NCBI GenBank assembly: GCA_030704615.1
Contig: CM060733.1
Location: forward strand, 26,970,001-27,034,000
Direction: 5' to 3'
Source of the DNA: Takakia lepidozioides
Taxonomy: Eukaryota > Streptophyta > Takakiopsida > Takakiales > Takakiaceae
DNA length: 64,000 bases
Shown: positions 33,911-44,312 of the stretch, one piece after another
Position numbering within the stretch: position 1 is the first letter of the stretch
Layout of the letters: every line of letters begins with the position of its first letter
The notes under the pieces: model-generated
Database searches by the model: none
Told to the model about the DNA's origin: nothing
Seen by the model: the letters and a program-made list of their open reading frames with translations, nothing else
Position numbers and translations under genes: made by a program

Positions 33911-34369
33911 AATTTAATGAAAATAAATATACCACACCACAATGATCGAACTCTTCTCTCGCATGAGCTATCTTTCTGAAGTCACACCTGTAGGAGGTCA
34001 AACCTACAGGTAGCAGATCAGTCCCTTTGAAAACACTCACTGCGACGACCACCTCTCCAAGTCTCTCTGAATCTCCATCCCTCACTCCTCCTTCTTATGA
34101 GGAATTCATGAATTCACACTTGTCTCGGTGAGACAGACGATGCCAACTTGCATAAGAGATGTTAGAGCTCACATCGCTCTCCCTCACACACGGCCTCCTT
34201 TGTCAGCAACGTCGCAGTTGCCTCCCTCTAAATACCCCGAGCCGTCCCTATTTTTTGTTTTTTATTCTTTTTATTTTAAAAGGAAAGGGGTTCCTTCGTT
34301 TTAGTCATAAAAGCATTAAATAGCTTTTCAATAGAGTATAAGGTAAATAGTTGTGAAATAGTAAATAGT
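33911..34369 (-). other. Upstream region of the DUF1442 gene
   Basis: Probable 5' UTR and promoter of the minus-strand DUF1442 gene. A pyrimidine-rich plus-strand stretch (34020-34230) is consistent with a purine-rich leader. A T-rich run at 34250-34290 borders the SINE. Confidence 0.35.
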
Positions 34370-34585
34370 AGTACATCAGCTATTAGCTCAGCTGGTAAGT
34401 GTACAGTGTGTCGCCTGGGTGGTTTGGGGTTCAAACCCGCTGCCCTGCCAGGTGTGTGCAATGTTCGTGACTGGTTGGTCTTGTGATGTTTCGACCTGTG
34501 TGCCCAAAGGCTTATTTGAAAGGTGGTTAATTTTTCCCCTTCAGCAAGGGCCTGCAGTCGCTCCCAGGTTTCCTTTTTTTTTTAA
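34370..34585 (+). repeat. tRNA-derived SINE (copy B)
   Basis: A box TAGCTCAGCTGG (34384-34395) and B box GGTTCAAACCC (34428-34438) are spaced as in a tRNA promoter, but the arms do not fold into a full cloverleaf. About 110 bases later comes the tail AAGGGCCTGCAGTCGCTCCC (from 34546) with AGGTTTCC and ten T residues. The same tail, without the tRNA part, is found near 7667, 7890 and 54908. Confidence 0.75.
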
Positions 34586-34866
34586 ACAAAACAAAAAGTA
34601 AAAAAGAAAAGATTTGTGATGTAAAAGTCAAGTAAAGTTTGTTTAACGCCCACCAGTGACTAAAATAAGATGTGCAGGAATCCCAGCGAGCATATGAGCG
34701 ATGAGGGGGGGGAGACCGGGAGAGATTGTGTCTTCGACGAGTTATGAGGTGCCAGTCCTTCTACGTACAGATTTGAGAATTTCTGGAGGAGGTTTTTTCC
34801 CGGGTGGGGTTGTAGTTTGGCAGGCATTTCTTCTTGATGGTTCACGCAATTGTTAAACTCAAGTAT

Positions 34867-34925
34867 GAAATGAAATGAAATGAGATGAAATGGTGCTTTA
34901 TAACGTCCGCGGAAAGCTCATAGAG
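34867..34925 (+). repeat. Short element GTGCTTTATAACGTCCGCGG, forward copy
   Basis: A (GAAAT)n-type run leads into a block at 34887-34925 that is identical over 39 bases to the reverse complement of 57028-57066. It contains the palindrome CCGCGG. Both copies keep the adjacent pentamer run, so the run belongs to the element. Confidence 0.85.
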
Positions 34926-35445
34926 CTTATGGACAGAATGGAAGAAGAAAACATGAGAGAGGAAACAAAACCAGAACCCAAGAATAAGAACTAATGTTCT
35001 AGTGATTGTCTAAGGGTGAAGGCCTCGTGCAGGTAATAAGCTGGCAAGCATTTCTGATCCTCATAGTGGAAGACTTCAGTGAGAGATTGTGCCAAGATAT
35101 ACATTTCAAAGCAGAAATAGAAGCACTAAAGTACCCTATGAAGTGCAAATCGCCCACAGGTGACTAACTGAAGGAGACATTGCAGCCCGATTATAATTCA
35201 CGTAGTGAAATATATGCTACGAAATATGGAAGAATCAGTTCCTCGCACCTGCACCTGCACCTGCATGCATCATGACACACATAAGCACGGATTGGCCAAT
35301 TCCATACATGATCCCCTAAAAGCGAGATCAAAGAAAGAGAATGTCTTATTTCTTTGATTCCTAATTTGCTTTGTTGGATGTTTGAAATGCATCAGTTGAC
35401 ATCTTTGAAACAGGTCTAGATAAACAGAAAGAGACTTACAATTCA
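34926..35445. other. Spacer downstream of the copper transporter gene
   Basis: Presumed 3' UTR and spacer of the minus-strand CTR gene. No other gene is seen. Confidence 0.35.
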
Positions 35446-35871
35446 TTAAGCGGCACAACACGGATCATGGAATGCGGGTTTATCGTTGCCGCTACGAAAC
35501 AGGAAGTATCCCACAGTCAATCCCGCCACAACGCTCATGAAAACGCCTCCATTGTATGACATTAAGGCAAGCATGAGCATATACCCAATTCCTACCTTGA
35601 CACCAAACAACAAGGCCTCTAAGGCCTTCGTCGTCTGAGATCCACCAATTTTAACAGTCGGGAAAGGGATGTAGGGTGCAGATTCAGGAGGGGTGTCTTC
35701 TAAAGGGTATGTACTGCGGAATACAGCCTGCAGGCTGGAGAGCCATTTATGAAACATGGAGAAGAGAAACAACATTCCTAGCGTGTAAGCATACCACGCC
35801 CATGTCTTGATGTTCCATGCATCAAACAGAATTGTCACAGATTTTCCCCAGTAGAAGGTCATATGCATCAT
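35446..35871 (-). CDS. CTR/COPT-family copper transporter
   Basis: High-affinity copper uptake or intracellular copper-transport protein, working as a trimer in the plasma or vacuolar membrane. The single-exon gene encodes 141 residues starting MMHMTFYWGK at an ATG at 35871. It has a short Met/His N-terminus (family: MxM copper ligands before TM1), TM1 about residues 23-43, a 40-residue loop, TM2 about 87-106 with the selectivity motif MxxxM (Met100, Met104), and TM3 about 109-125 with the packing motif GxxxG (Gly117, Gly121). Cys138-Cys139 near the C-terminus supply the usual metal-transfer cysteines. Length is normal for plant COPT proteins (about 140-170). All key residues are intact, so it should be functional. 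It is read divergently from nothing obvious; the copia cluster lies upstream. Confidence 0.93.
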   Translation of the reverse strand: MMHMTFYWGKSVTILFDAWNIKTWAWYAYTLGMLFLFSMFHKWLSSLQAVFRSTYPLEDTPPESAPYIPFPTVKIGGSQTTKALEALLFGVKVGIGYMLMLALMSYNGGVFMSVVAGLTVGYFLFRSGNDKPAFHDPCCAA

Positions 35872-36489
35872 GGTGTCCCTTCCAATGCTCGTGTCTCTCT
35901 TCTAGAGTAAGATCACTAGGATCCTAAAACTGTACTGAAATTTGTACGTCAAGTGATAATCCACACTAAATATGAATCACCTGTCTTCTCTTGAGAGAGA
36001 GGACTTCCGTTCAAAATGTTCATTAGAATTTAAAATCTTGAAACCAATTTTCCAGCTTCATGCGGCCAGGAGCCCTGAATCTGCAAATTTTATAATATAG
36101 CTCGATCTCTAATCTCTCCAACTTCCACCTTGCAATGACAGGTCTGGCTCACCAATTTAGCTAGTACAAGCTAGCGGACGTTACTGAACACGTACATCAT
36201 GCATGTACTGAAAGAGAATTCCTAACAGCAAAGTTCAGAGAAAACCCAACAAAACAAGGAGAAGAGTTCAAGAGAGAGACTCCCGCAAGTCACATTTCAC
36301 GAAGCAGACACGAAATGGCTGCCTTCGATCATGAGAAGAATGAAATAGAAACGCGGAGCAGACCTAAGCATGGTAGTAGAAAGGAACATCGTCGTACACC
36401 TCCCTGCAGGCCAATTGTACTCCGTTTGTACTTCCTGTGCAGCACAACGAGAGAGAAGCTTTGTCTGCCTTGACCTCTGCTTTGGTCAG
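35872..36489. other. Upstream region of the copper transporter gene
   Basis: Probable promoter/5' UTR of the minus-strand CTR gene. No coding signal is recognised. Confidence 0.35.
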
Positions 36490-36550
36490 ACTTGAGCAGG
36501 TAGCCCAGTGCCTGTGCATAACCTAGGTGAACCTGGGTTCAATCCTTCAA
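36490..36550 (+). repeat. tRNA-like SINE head (copy D)
   Basis: A-box-like TAGCCCAGTGCC starts at about 36501, and the B box GGGTTCAATCC is at 36535-36545. Spacing is tRNA-like but no cloverleaf forms and the known SINE tail is not present downstream. Confidence 0.45.
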
Positions 36551-36639
36551 CATGTGCCTTCAGACCGTCCATTGGGCCCTCGATGGCCTGTGTGTTGATC
36601 AGTAGGCTCTGTAAATTCACTGGACGTTAAAGAATCTTT

Positions 36640-38245
36640 ATGTTTATCTTTCTCTCTTCCCTCTACTTACTATCACAATTTGATTGATTTTTTTTATTTT
36701 TCCTTGTGAATTAAACCCCTGTGACTGGTGGACCCAGGTATTTTTTAATGACAGATCAAATTGGAATTTGTGGCTATGGACAATGGAAGGGACTCTCTTT
36801 GTTACTTTCACCAACTTCCCTTGGTTCAGATTTTTGTGCAACTGTCTCCGTAGATTCACCATGACTCCTAAGTGTGGGAGTTTCTCTCGATTAGAATAGA
36901 GAAAAACACCCTCGTCAAATCGCACGTCCTTGCTGATAATGATTTTCTTTGTGGAAGGACCATAACCCATGGTCTCACTGTCATATGCCATGAAAGCGCA
37001 TTGGGGCGACTTGGGATCGAGGCTTTGTTGTTGTTGTTGTTGTTGTTGTTGTTTTTCAGTGTTGGTACATAAAGAACTTCTATGAGCTATATTTCGTCAT
37101 TGACAAGTGGAATAATTACGAAGTCTGTGCCCTCTATGGTGTGACTTTCTCCTCTAGCAGCTCTTACATGCTCAAGAGAGATTGCTTGAGGAAACTATAT
37201 CTCTAATGACACTCTTCTCTCCCGCAGTATGCTTAGAAGTACTTGAATCGACAAACCAATCCAGATCTTTTTCTAAGTCCATAGCGTTGATGTCACACTC
37301 AAAAAAATTTAGAGCCGTGTCATCATTCTTCATTGGACCGTCTTGCTCATTTTCCACGACGTTAATGGTGTGAGTAGAACCTGTTGATTGTTGCTACGTT
37401 CACGTGCTCGTTTGACCATTTTCCTTGCTCGTTCGGAGCAATTTTTCATCAGGTTCCAAGTTCACCGCAAAAGTTATAGGGACCAATGGTTCTTGGTTGG
37501 AAACCATCATGTCATCCACTGTCATTGAAAACTTGGGTTGAAACTTGGACGGAAGCCTCTACGTGCTGGTTCATAGGGTCATCTCCCATGAGCATTGTGG
37601 AAAGAGTTGTTTGCGCATTTTCACCATGAGCGCTTCGGCGTTATCACTACGGCTCATGGCTTTGGCTCGGAAGGCAAGTCTTCCATCTCTTTGCATGAGG
37701 TGAGCAGACATTTCGCCGAAAGTGGGGAGTTGCAAATTGCTATTGAAGGTTGCAAGAACTCAATTGTAGCTATCCGGAAGAGTGTTCAATATTGTTTCGG
37801 CCACCAAGTCATTTTGAGGGATCGCCTCTCCAATCTCTGTGAGGCTTGAGCTCGAATTAGATCTCATGAATTTTCTACAAGTAATCTGCCACAGATGCAC
37901 ACTCACCAATTTTAATCAGCATAAGAGGTAAGTTGCATTGTTTGGGATTATGTATAGTTCTGCAAAATACCTCCAACTATCCTTAGGATCTCCGAAGTGA
38001 GCAATAGAAGGCATGCCATGATCTTTCACAGATAAATTCAACGTAGCTTTGACTTTGAGTCTACGGAGATTGTCAAATTATTCCAAATTCATGGGATCGA
38101 TGACTCAATGGGCGTAAGATGATCAATTATGTCCCAAAGATCATCTCTCATGAGGATTTTTTTAATCTTGAACTTCCATGTTGAATAGTTTAGGGGGCCA
38201 GAAAGCTTGTTCGCATCAGTGACATAACCTTGACTTGTCATAATG
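36640..38245 (-). mobile_element. Ty1/copia retrotransposon remnant B, internally deleted
   Basis: On the minus strand a gag start (about 38240) reads MTSQGYVTDANKLSG then NYSTWKFKIKKILMRDDLWD, typical of copia gag (UBN2 type). Further on there is a protease-like stretch (37172-37357) with LDWFVDSSTSKHTAGEKSVI, where the family has DSGAS. At the end (36644-36991) MGYGPSTKKIIISKDVRFDE is the copia segment just after integrase. The integrase core and almost all of the reverse transcriptase are missing. Several stops interrupt the frames. A (TTG)n run (37027-37053) lies inside. No LTR or target-site duplication was found for this copy. Confidence 0.75.
37027..37053 (+). repeat. (TTG)n microsatellite
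   Basis: About nine perfect TTG units inside the degenerate copia remnant. They would encode a polyasparagine run on the minus strand. Confidence 0.9.
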
Positions 38246-38279
38246 ACGAGGATGATCGTAGAGAATGAAGGAAAAAATT

Positions 38280-39724
38280 AGACTATGAAGTGGAATGAAC
38301 GGGACCCACTAAAATTAGATTTCTACGAAGACTAGTTATGTAAAGAACGTTCTCGAGAGTTTTTAATTGCCCATTAGGGAAGTGAAAACTTACATCCCCC
38401 TTGTCTTGCACTGGGTGAGACTGTCCGCTAGCGGACTTGACATTCTGGCACTCTATAGGAGGCAATTTGATCTCGTCCAAGAGTTCTGCATTCCCAATCA
38501 CATGCTTTGAGGCCCCAATGTTAGAGTTCCAGGGATCTCCCTTCATTTTAGCGGACAAGATAGCAAGAGAAGAGCTCGGCTGCAAATGCTTGATCGATTT
38601 CACCTTGGGTAGGATGCTAATTCATCTTCCACAACGTTGGTCTAATTTTTCTATAATGTAAAAATGAGCACTTCACGAGACACTAGCGCCAATAGTGTCC
38701 AGGTTTCCCATACTTGTGACATGTGCCACGAGATGAATTTCCTCCAAAGGAAGTTCTGATTGATCCTCTGATTCTTCATCAAAGTCTGGAATCTGACCAA
38801 CCTAGCTTCTTCGTCGTTGAAGCGTCGAGATTTATTGAGATAATTGAGTCTGCTTTGTTTAAGCTGTAGACGTCCATTCAGCTCTTCCAGAGTATGAAGT
38901 ACTTTCTCATTGCTAATGACTTGGACAAAAGCTGTGAAGCTTTCTGTTAGTCCGTTGATGATCTGCTCCACAATGAGCTCATCACTAGGTTTTGCATCGA
39001 TCTCCGCTATTTGATGTAGTACGCTCTTTACTTCCACCATGAATTTCTCCACTAGTGTTCCCTCCTCCATTTTTAACTGGCTGAATTTGTTACAGATCAA
39101 AAGACATTGGGCATTGTTTGTAGTACCATAGAGAGTCTTCAAGATCTCCCAACACTCCTTTGGATTGGTAGCCTAAACCATGTATGGAATGATGTGATCT
39201 TTAACGGAAAGCTTCAAAATCGCCAAGCCAGCCTTGTGCTTGAGTTTTTTCAACGTTCCTTCGTCCAAATCTAGTGCCTCATCTGTGACGTCAAATGAGA
39301 TCCCAGAGGTCCTCATTTTTCCAAGATAGTCTGCATATTGAATTTCCGAATGGAGTAGTTGCTAGAACTATCCAATTTGTGAGTTTTAAAGATAGTAAAC
39401 TCTAGAGAAGATGTGGCCATGATAGCGAAAACAAATAAGCTACTACAGGTGCAAGATCAAAATCACATTCAAGGTGAACAGTGTAGGCAAAAGAGAAAAT
39501 AGCACATAAACAGAAAAACAGATGAGAATCGAAACTTGCCACCATACGAATACCGCAAAGTGAAGCTAGAATCCTCGTAACAATCTCTTATAAATACGTG
39601 ATCCCACTTCTAAGTTTGGACAACCGAAGGAGCAGTGCTCACTAGTTCCACCCATCAAGCGGAGCAACGCTCACACTCACACTCACCAAGGATCAGTCTT
39701 GGGTGTTATCCGGCTATGATACCA
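38280..39724 (-). mobile_element. Ty1/copia retrotransposon remnant A, gag-protease part
   Basis: Reading the minus strand from the ATG at 39420 gives MATSSLEFTIFKTHKLDSSS then NYSIRKFNMQTILEK and a stop. The rest of gag (38651-39142, KMEEGTLVEKFMVEVKSVLH, ELNGRLQLKQSRLNYL) is open. A zinc-knuckle remnant CHKYGKPGHYWR ends at a TAG. Then 38283-38603 reads DPWNSNIGASKHVIGNAELL and LKTLENVLYITSLRRNL. The aspartate of the DSGA protease triad is replaced (NIGA), so the protease is dead. A primer-binding site with one mismatch to initiator Met tRNA, TGGTATCATAGC, directly follows the LTR (39713-39724). Integrase and RT are absent, and the piece abuts remnant B. Confidence 0.82.
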
Positions 39725-39966
39725 TGAAGAAACACTCAGCAATGTATATCTAACTCAATATCTTACGCAGAGGGAAGACGGGGATATATAGGGACTGAGG
39801 CATTAATATTGAGTGGGATTGCCGAGAAGGATACCGGTGGTGGCAAGAATCCTAAGCTAAATGAATAGTTGTCTACCATTATATTCTAGCCGACACTATA
39901 TCCCTATATCTCATGTGCACTCTTTATGAACTATGGGCCTATATCTTGGTGTAAACTGTCCCAACA
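39725..39966 (-). repeat. Copia LTR (242 bp)
   Basis: On the minus strand it starts TGTTGGGACAGTTTACACC and ends GTGTTTCTTCA, immediately followed by the primer-binding site. TG...CA ends and the opening TGTTGGG are usual for plant copia LTRs. It includes a TATA-like CCTATATATCCCC (plus 39783-39795 region). No second LTR was recognised within the window, so the element is truncated at the other side. Confidence 0.8.
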
Positions 39967-39998
39967 GAATCACCGCCGTGAACAGAATCACCGCCGTG
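39963..39998 (+). repeat. 18-bp tandem repeat at the LTR edge
   Basis: The unit AACAGAATCACCGCCGTG occurs twice without gap, the first copy overlapping the outer end of the LTR by four bases. Confidence 0.9.
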
Positions 39999-41241
39999 AA
40001 CCTCAACTCCCTCTGATGTGATGAGTCGCTATGAGTATTGGCTGAATATATCTAAAGTTCTATCAACAAGTCTTAGCACCCAATGAAAACTAATTATCCT
40101 AAAATATTTATATAGTCCAACCTCCTACGTTTTTGTAGTAGGGCTTTTATCCACAATGACCGCACTAGGTATGTGGACATCCCATGCTTTTGTACTATTG
40201 ACACAAATTGCAGCTTGGAGGTGGTAGGATGCCGAGAGTCAAAGAATGGAAAGGAAAAGATGGAATGGAGCCTTAAAATGCCTAAAACCGTCAGGCCCAA
40301 TTGGCTGGATTCCATCCTGCAAAGAAGAAATGGGACTTTGAAAGACTAGGAACTGTTGATAGAATTCCCCGTTTTTTGGTGGAAAAGTGCTCTCAACCCT
40401 CCGCACATCCTCACCTAATTTCATCCCCAAGCATTCTCATAGAGCCCAACGGACAAAGCTACAAAGAGCCAGCCACTCATAATCTTGCTCCATGTTGCCA
40501 AAAAGGGCCTCACCAAGAAGGACATGCGTGAGAAGCCGTGATCAATGCATTTCAGATCAATTGTATGTCAAAGCTATAGAATTCACCACATTATACTTGC
40601 ATTTGCTTGGCCCTTGCTTGGACCCCCTTCAGCGAGGGAGGGGGCACCATAGCCTCTCTAGTTAACAAAAATTTGAAATTGTTGAGGTAACTATTGTAAT
40701 TACCTTCAGGAAGGTAATCTTGGTTCAATAATCAAGGGCAATAGTAGTCGTTGATCCATCCTCTGGTGGGTTGCTTCTGTTAGGCAAATTAGTGAAGAGG
40801 TCCAAGTGTTTGAAACAGTTTCTGACTGGTGCGCGTGGAAGAGTTTCTGAGGAGCGATTTCAGAAGACTCGATTCAGAACAGGTGGCTGCGCCTTGGCTA
40901 AAGTAGTTGGGGGAGCAGCCAAGTGTGCTCCTTCCATGTGTTGCATTGCACGAAATCTGAGATCGCCCATCCAGGCTGGGCACCTGGCTCATCTCCTACC
41001 CGCTCCGCCTCAGCTTCTGCTCCAATCCTGCTCTTCCTTCCATCTCCGATCGCAAAATTGCCCACTTGTCAGAACAGTTCACGTACACTTGGCAAGCTTT
41101 CTTCTGGTTTCCTGTACAATATTAGAGTCCATTCCTTACACCGTGCCCACAGATCGTTCAAGCCTCCTACTGCGCTTCCTATCTCACTTGTGAATATTGA
41201 TCAAACGTCTCTGCCAGTGCAAATTGTTCTGGGTTGTCTCA
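39999..41241. other. Spacer and promoter of the LEA-like gene
   Basis: No recognised gene. Overlapping frames at 40771-41193 and 40923-41432 precede the LEA-like start and are probably leader sequence. A minus-strand frame at 40239-40430 is unrecognised. Confidence 0.35.
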
Positions 41242-42330
41242 ATGGCCTGCACCATGAATGCAGCATCCATGATCGTGGTTCAACAAGGATCACCTGTGGC
41301 ACCCAGCAGCTCAAGGAAGCTGGCGTCTATCAGCTCTGTGAAGTACTTCAACAACGGCGGCCTGCACATGACAGTGGCAACCCGAAGGTCGCACGCAGGA
41401 TCTATCGCACGGCCGCTTCGTGTGCGAGCTGAGGATGAGGTAGTGTTCTAAAAATTCACTGAGTACAATCTCATATAGACTGCTTGGGTGGGTAGAGTCG
41501 TGGGAACAAACCTCGTGTAAACGTTGGCAACGGCGTTGTTGTCAGAGTATTTGCTTAGAACAGTGCTCGGTACAACGTAGCTTCCGCATGGTGTGTTTAA
41601 CTGTTCTCCTCACTACACATTGTGCTCTCTTTGTGTGATGAGCATGTCGACACTTACGACTCTGCTGATTGTGGCCGTTGTACTGCATGACCTGCACTGG
41701 TCCTCTCCAGAGTGTAGTGGAGAAGATTCAGAAAGGAGTGGAGGATGCGGGCAAGAAACTCCAAGAGACTGTGGCTGGCGCTAGTCCCAAGACCAATAAG
41801 CCCGCAGAGACAGACTCGTGGGGTGTTGGGCATGACGTGAGCTCGACAGGAGGGCTGACTGACAAGGCCAAGGAAGCAGCTGCTAAGTCAGCTGACACCA
41901 CAACCAGCGTTATGGTATGTTGCCTCCCTTCATGAGTTTTGTGGGCTTCTTCTGCTGCGAAGACGCATGCATGATGTGCTAGACGGGCATGTGTACATAT
42001 TATGGTTGCATCTGATTTTCACTGTTGGGAAAACTGTGAACTCCATCATCGCAAGCTTCTTCAGACTGTGAGTGTGAGGGATCGTCGGAGCAGCAGCAGA
42101 ACGTACTTAAATTCTACTACTGTTGCTCCACCATTGCAAACATCTCCAGTACTTCTGTGATAAGCTTGCAAATCCAGCAACCATGTTAGCTTTGGCAGTG
42201 ACAGTGTGTGTAATCATGTGAACAGGACAAGTTGCAGGACGCAGGGCGAGACTTGCGGAGTAAAACTGGAGATGTAGTATACGGGGCGAAAAGAAATGCT
42301 GGAAATGTGGATCCAGATGCCACCGAGTAA
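41242..42330 (+). CDS. LEA-like, probably plastid-targeted small protein
   Basis: Three exons (41242-41439, 41711-41914, 42226-42330) encode 168 residues. The N-terminus MACTMNAASMIVVQQGSPVA then SSSRKLAS and RRSHAG..RPLRVRAED is rich in Ser/Ala/Arg with no acid residues until VRAED, as expected of a chloroplast transit peptide cut near residue 62-65. The mature part is hydrophilic with amphipathic repeats: VVEKIQKGVEDAGKKLQETV, LTDKAKEAAAKSADTTTSV, DKLQDAGRDLRSKTGD. It ends NAGNVDPDATE. The KAKEAAAKSADTT pattern resembles group-3 LEA/cold-stress proteins, which stabilise membranes or proteins during drying. The ATG at 41242 is preferred to one 15 codons upstream (41197) because transit peptides usually start MA. 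The family label rests on composition, not on a specific match. Confidence 0.75.
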
Positions 42331-44312
42331 AAGCTTCCAGGCTCAGACCGAGTATACAAAGGGGAAGAAGTGAAGAACCGACAGTCAAATCTCGCCTGTA
42401 AATTAGATGTTTGTTTCTTTGTAGGATTGTGAAATCTTGATGTCAATTATTTATATTTCATGCACAGTTTTTCCGAACTACTTTAGCGGAGGGTTTGACA
42501 GTACTCTAAAAGAAGATGCTGTACTCTTTTTGCTTTTAGAGTTTTAACTCCTTCACAAGCTGCTACAAGTTGCTAGAGTGAAGGAGAAAAACTTTCTGTG
42601 TACTGTATTGAGTTTGAACATATCGATCTTGTGAAAATTTCGTTGGTTTTGTAATACCAATTTGTGAAGTACTAACATTGGGCATATATCTGCATCAGGT
42701 ATGGGTGCAAGGTTCCACCCACCATGTACACTCAGTTGAGGGTGTGTATGTGTTATCCAAGTTTTCGTATATTAGACACGTTCTCAACAACACATTATAT
42801 CCTGCCACATCCACACAGAAGAGTCATGGTTTTCTTCTACTTTTATTCACGGAAGTAGAAGGGTTGAAACTAGCTTTCAAACTTTCATTGTCACAACATC
42901 TCCAAAGAAAATATGTACATGCACAAACCTGGAACACAGCTGAAGTGTGACACTTTCCAGAAGGATTGTATGACAACACCCACCGTCTTTCCCCATATCC
43001 ACACTTCTTGTAACGTTAATCAGCACCTTGAGACAAAGCGATAATAGTCACAGTGACATTGACTAATCAACAGCATGGTCATTTTCTGTCAAAATCAACT
43101 GCAAACAGTATAAAAGTATACAGGGGTCTTTGACTACAAATTGGATGGTTCTCGGGATAGTTGGGCTGACAAAATATGAAGTAAAGCAAACAAACTTTGC
43201 AACAGCTAACTACATGATAGCTACTGCTAATGTTTAAGCATTTCAAAGTTTCAGCAAATATTTCATTACTCTTCAACCCAAACTCTATGACCATCAACAT
43301 TTAATAATGGAAATCTCACCTATGAAATCTACATGAGCAAACTTGATTTGGTCTAATAAAAATATTTACAATTGTCATCTGGTCTTATATGGAAGTTGCT
43401 TCCTTCTTGTTTCCCTCACCTATGCAAGCATAAACATTTCATATGCTTGAACTTACACACGAACCAAAATTGCAACTTGACAGCCCCTATTCGACAAAGA
43501 ATTGCAGACAGTGCGATGGCAATCCAGTGAAGGTAGCAACAACAAGCTTTATGAAACATCAAAGAGGGACACCAACAGTAGAAATAATGTGCAATCAGGT
43601 AAATGCAGGGTTCATATACCACTGGCTCTGTACACTCTCACAAGAAACACGCAGACACTGCTGTAAAATTCTTCTAGAGATTGTAGACGAAACAGACATT
43701 ACTGATAGAAACGCAAATTGAAATCCAGAACCTGAGTGACAACTGAACCCTTGCCAAAAGAAAGGAAAAATGCTTACTACATCAGCAGAAGGCAAAGAGA
43801 GAATGTACTCATAAGGCAGTTGTTTGCACTAGCCTTTGCCTCCGGCCGGAGGCAAGAGAGAGACATAGAGGTTCTAACAGTGACAAGTAATAGTGCTCCA
43901 CAACTCGACCTATAAAGCAGGCGAATATCTCCTGAAAAATTTAGAGACTAACAAAGATAGATGAATCTGCATCTTGCATATCCAGAAAGGATCCCTCTTA
44001 TCCCAGGTTGACAAAAATGTATGAATGAGCAGGTAAATATGGACATTCAAAAAATAAGATATTCATACAAGAGGGTTGGTTCAAAAGTGCTTCCAAAATT
44101 TCTTAGAATATATTCTCTCCTCTATCTTTTTGAGGGGCTTGCAGGATGTTGGTTGGGATCTCTAATCCCCCCACTGCAGAATTGCCTTGGCAGTGTCCAG
44201 ACTAATAACTGTACAGTTGTGCATCTGTTTCACACCAAATATTAACCCTCCAGATAACGTTTGGTGGTATATAGGACTAACTGCTTGAAGGCAAAGGGTG
44301 AGCAGATCACCC
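42331..44312. other. Spacer between convergent genes
   Basis: 3' UTRs of the LEA-like (+) and gar2-related (-) genes and spacer. Short frames at 43079-43721 overlap on both strands and are unrecognised. At 43803-43833 lies a 30-base relative of the 105-bp dispersed repeat, and GCCTCCGGCCGGAGGC (43839-43854) is a perfect palindrome. Confidence 0.4.

Noticed and set aside
34380-34445. Possible tRNA gene on the plus strand
   Set aside because: No full cloverleaf, and the element continues into a tail shared with other copies.
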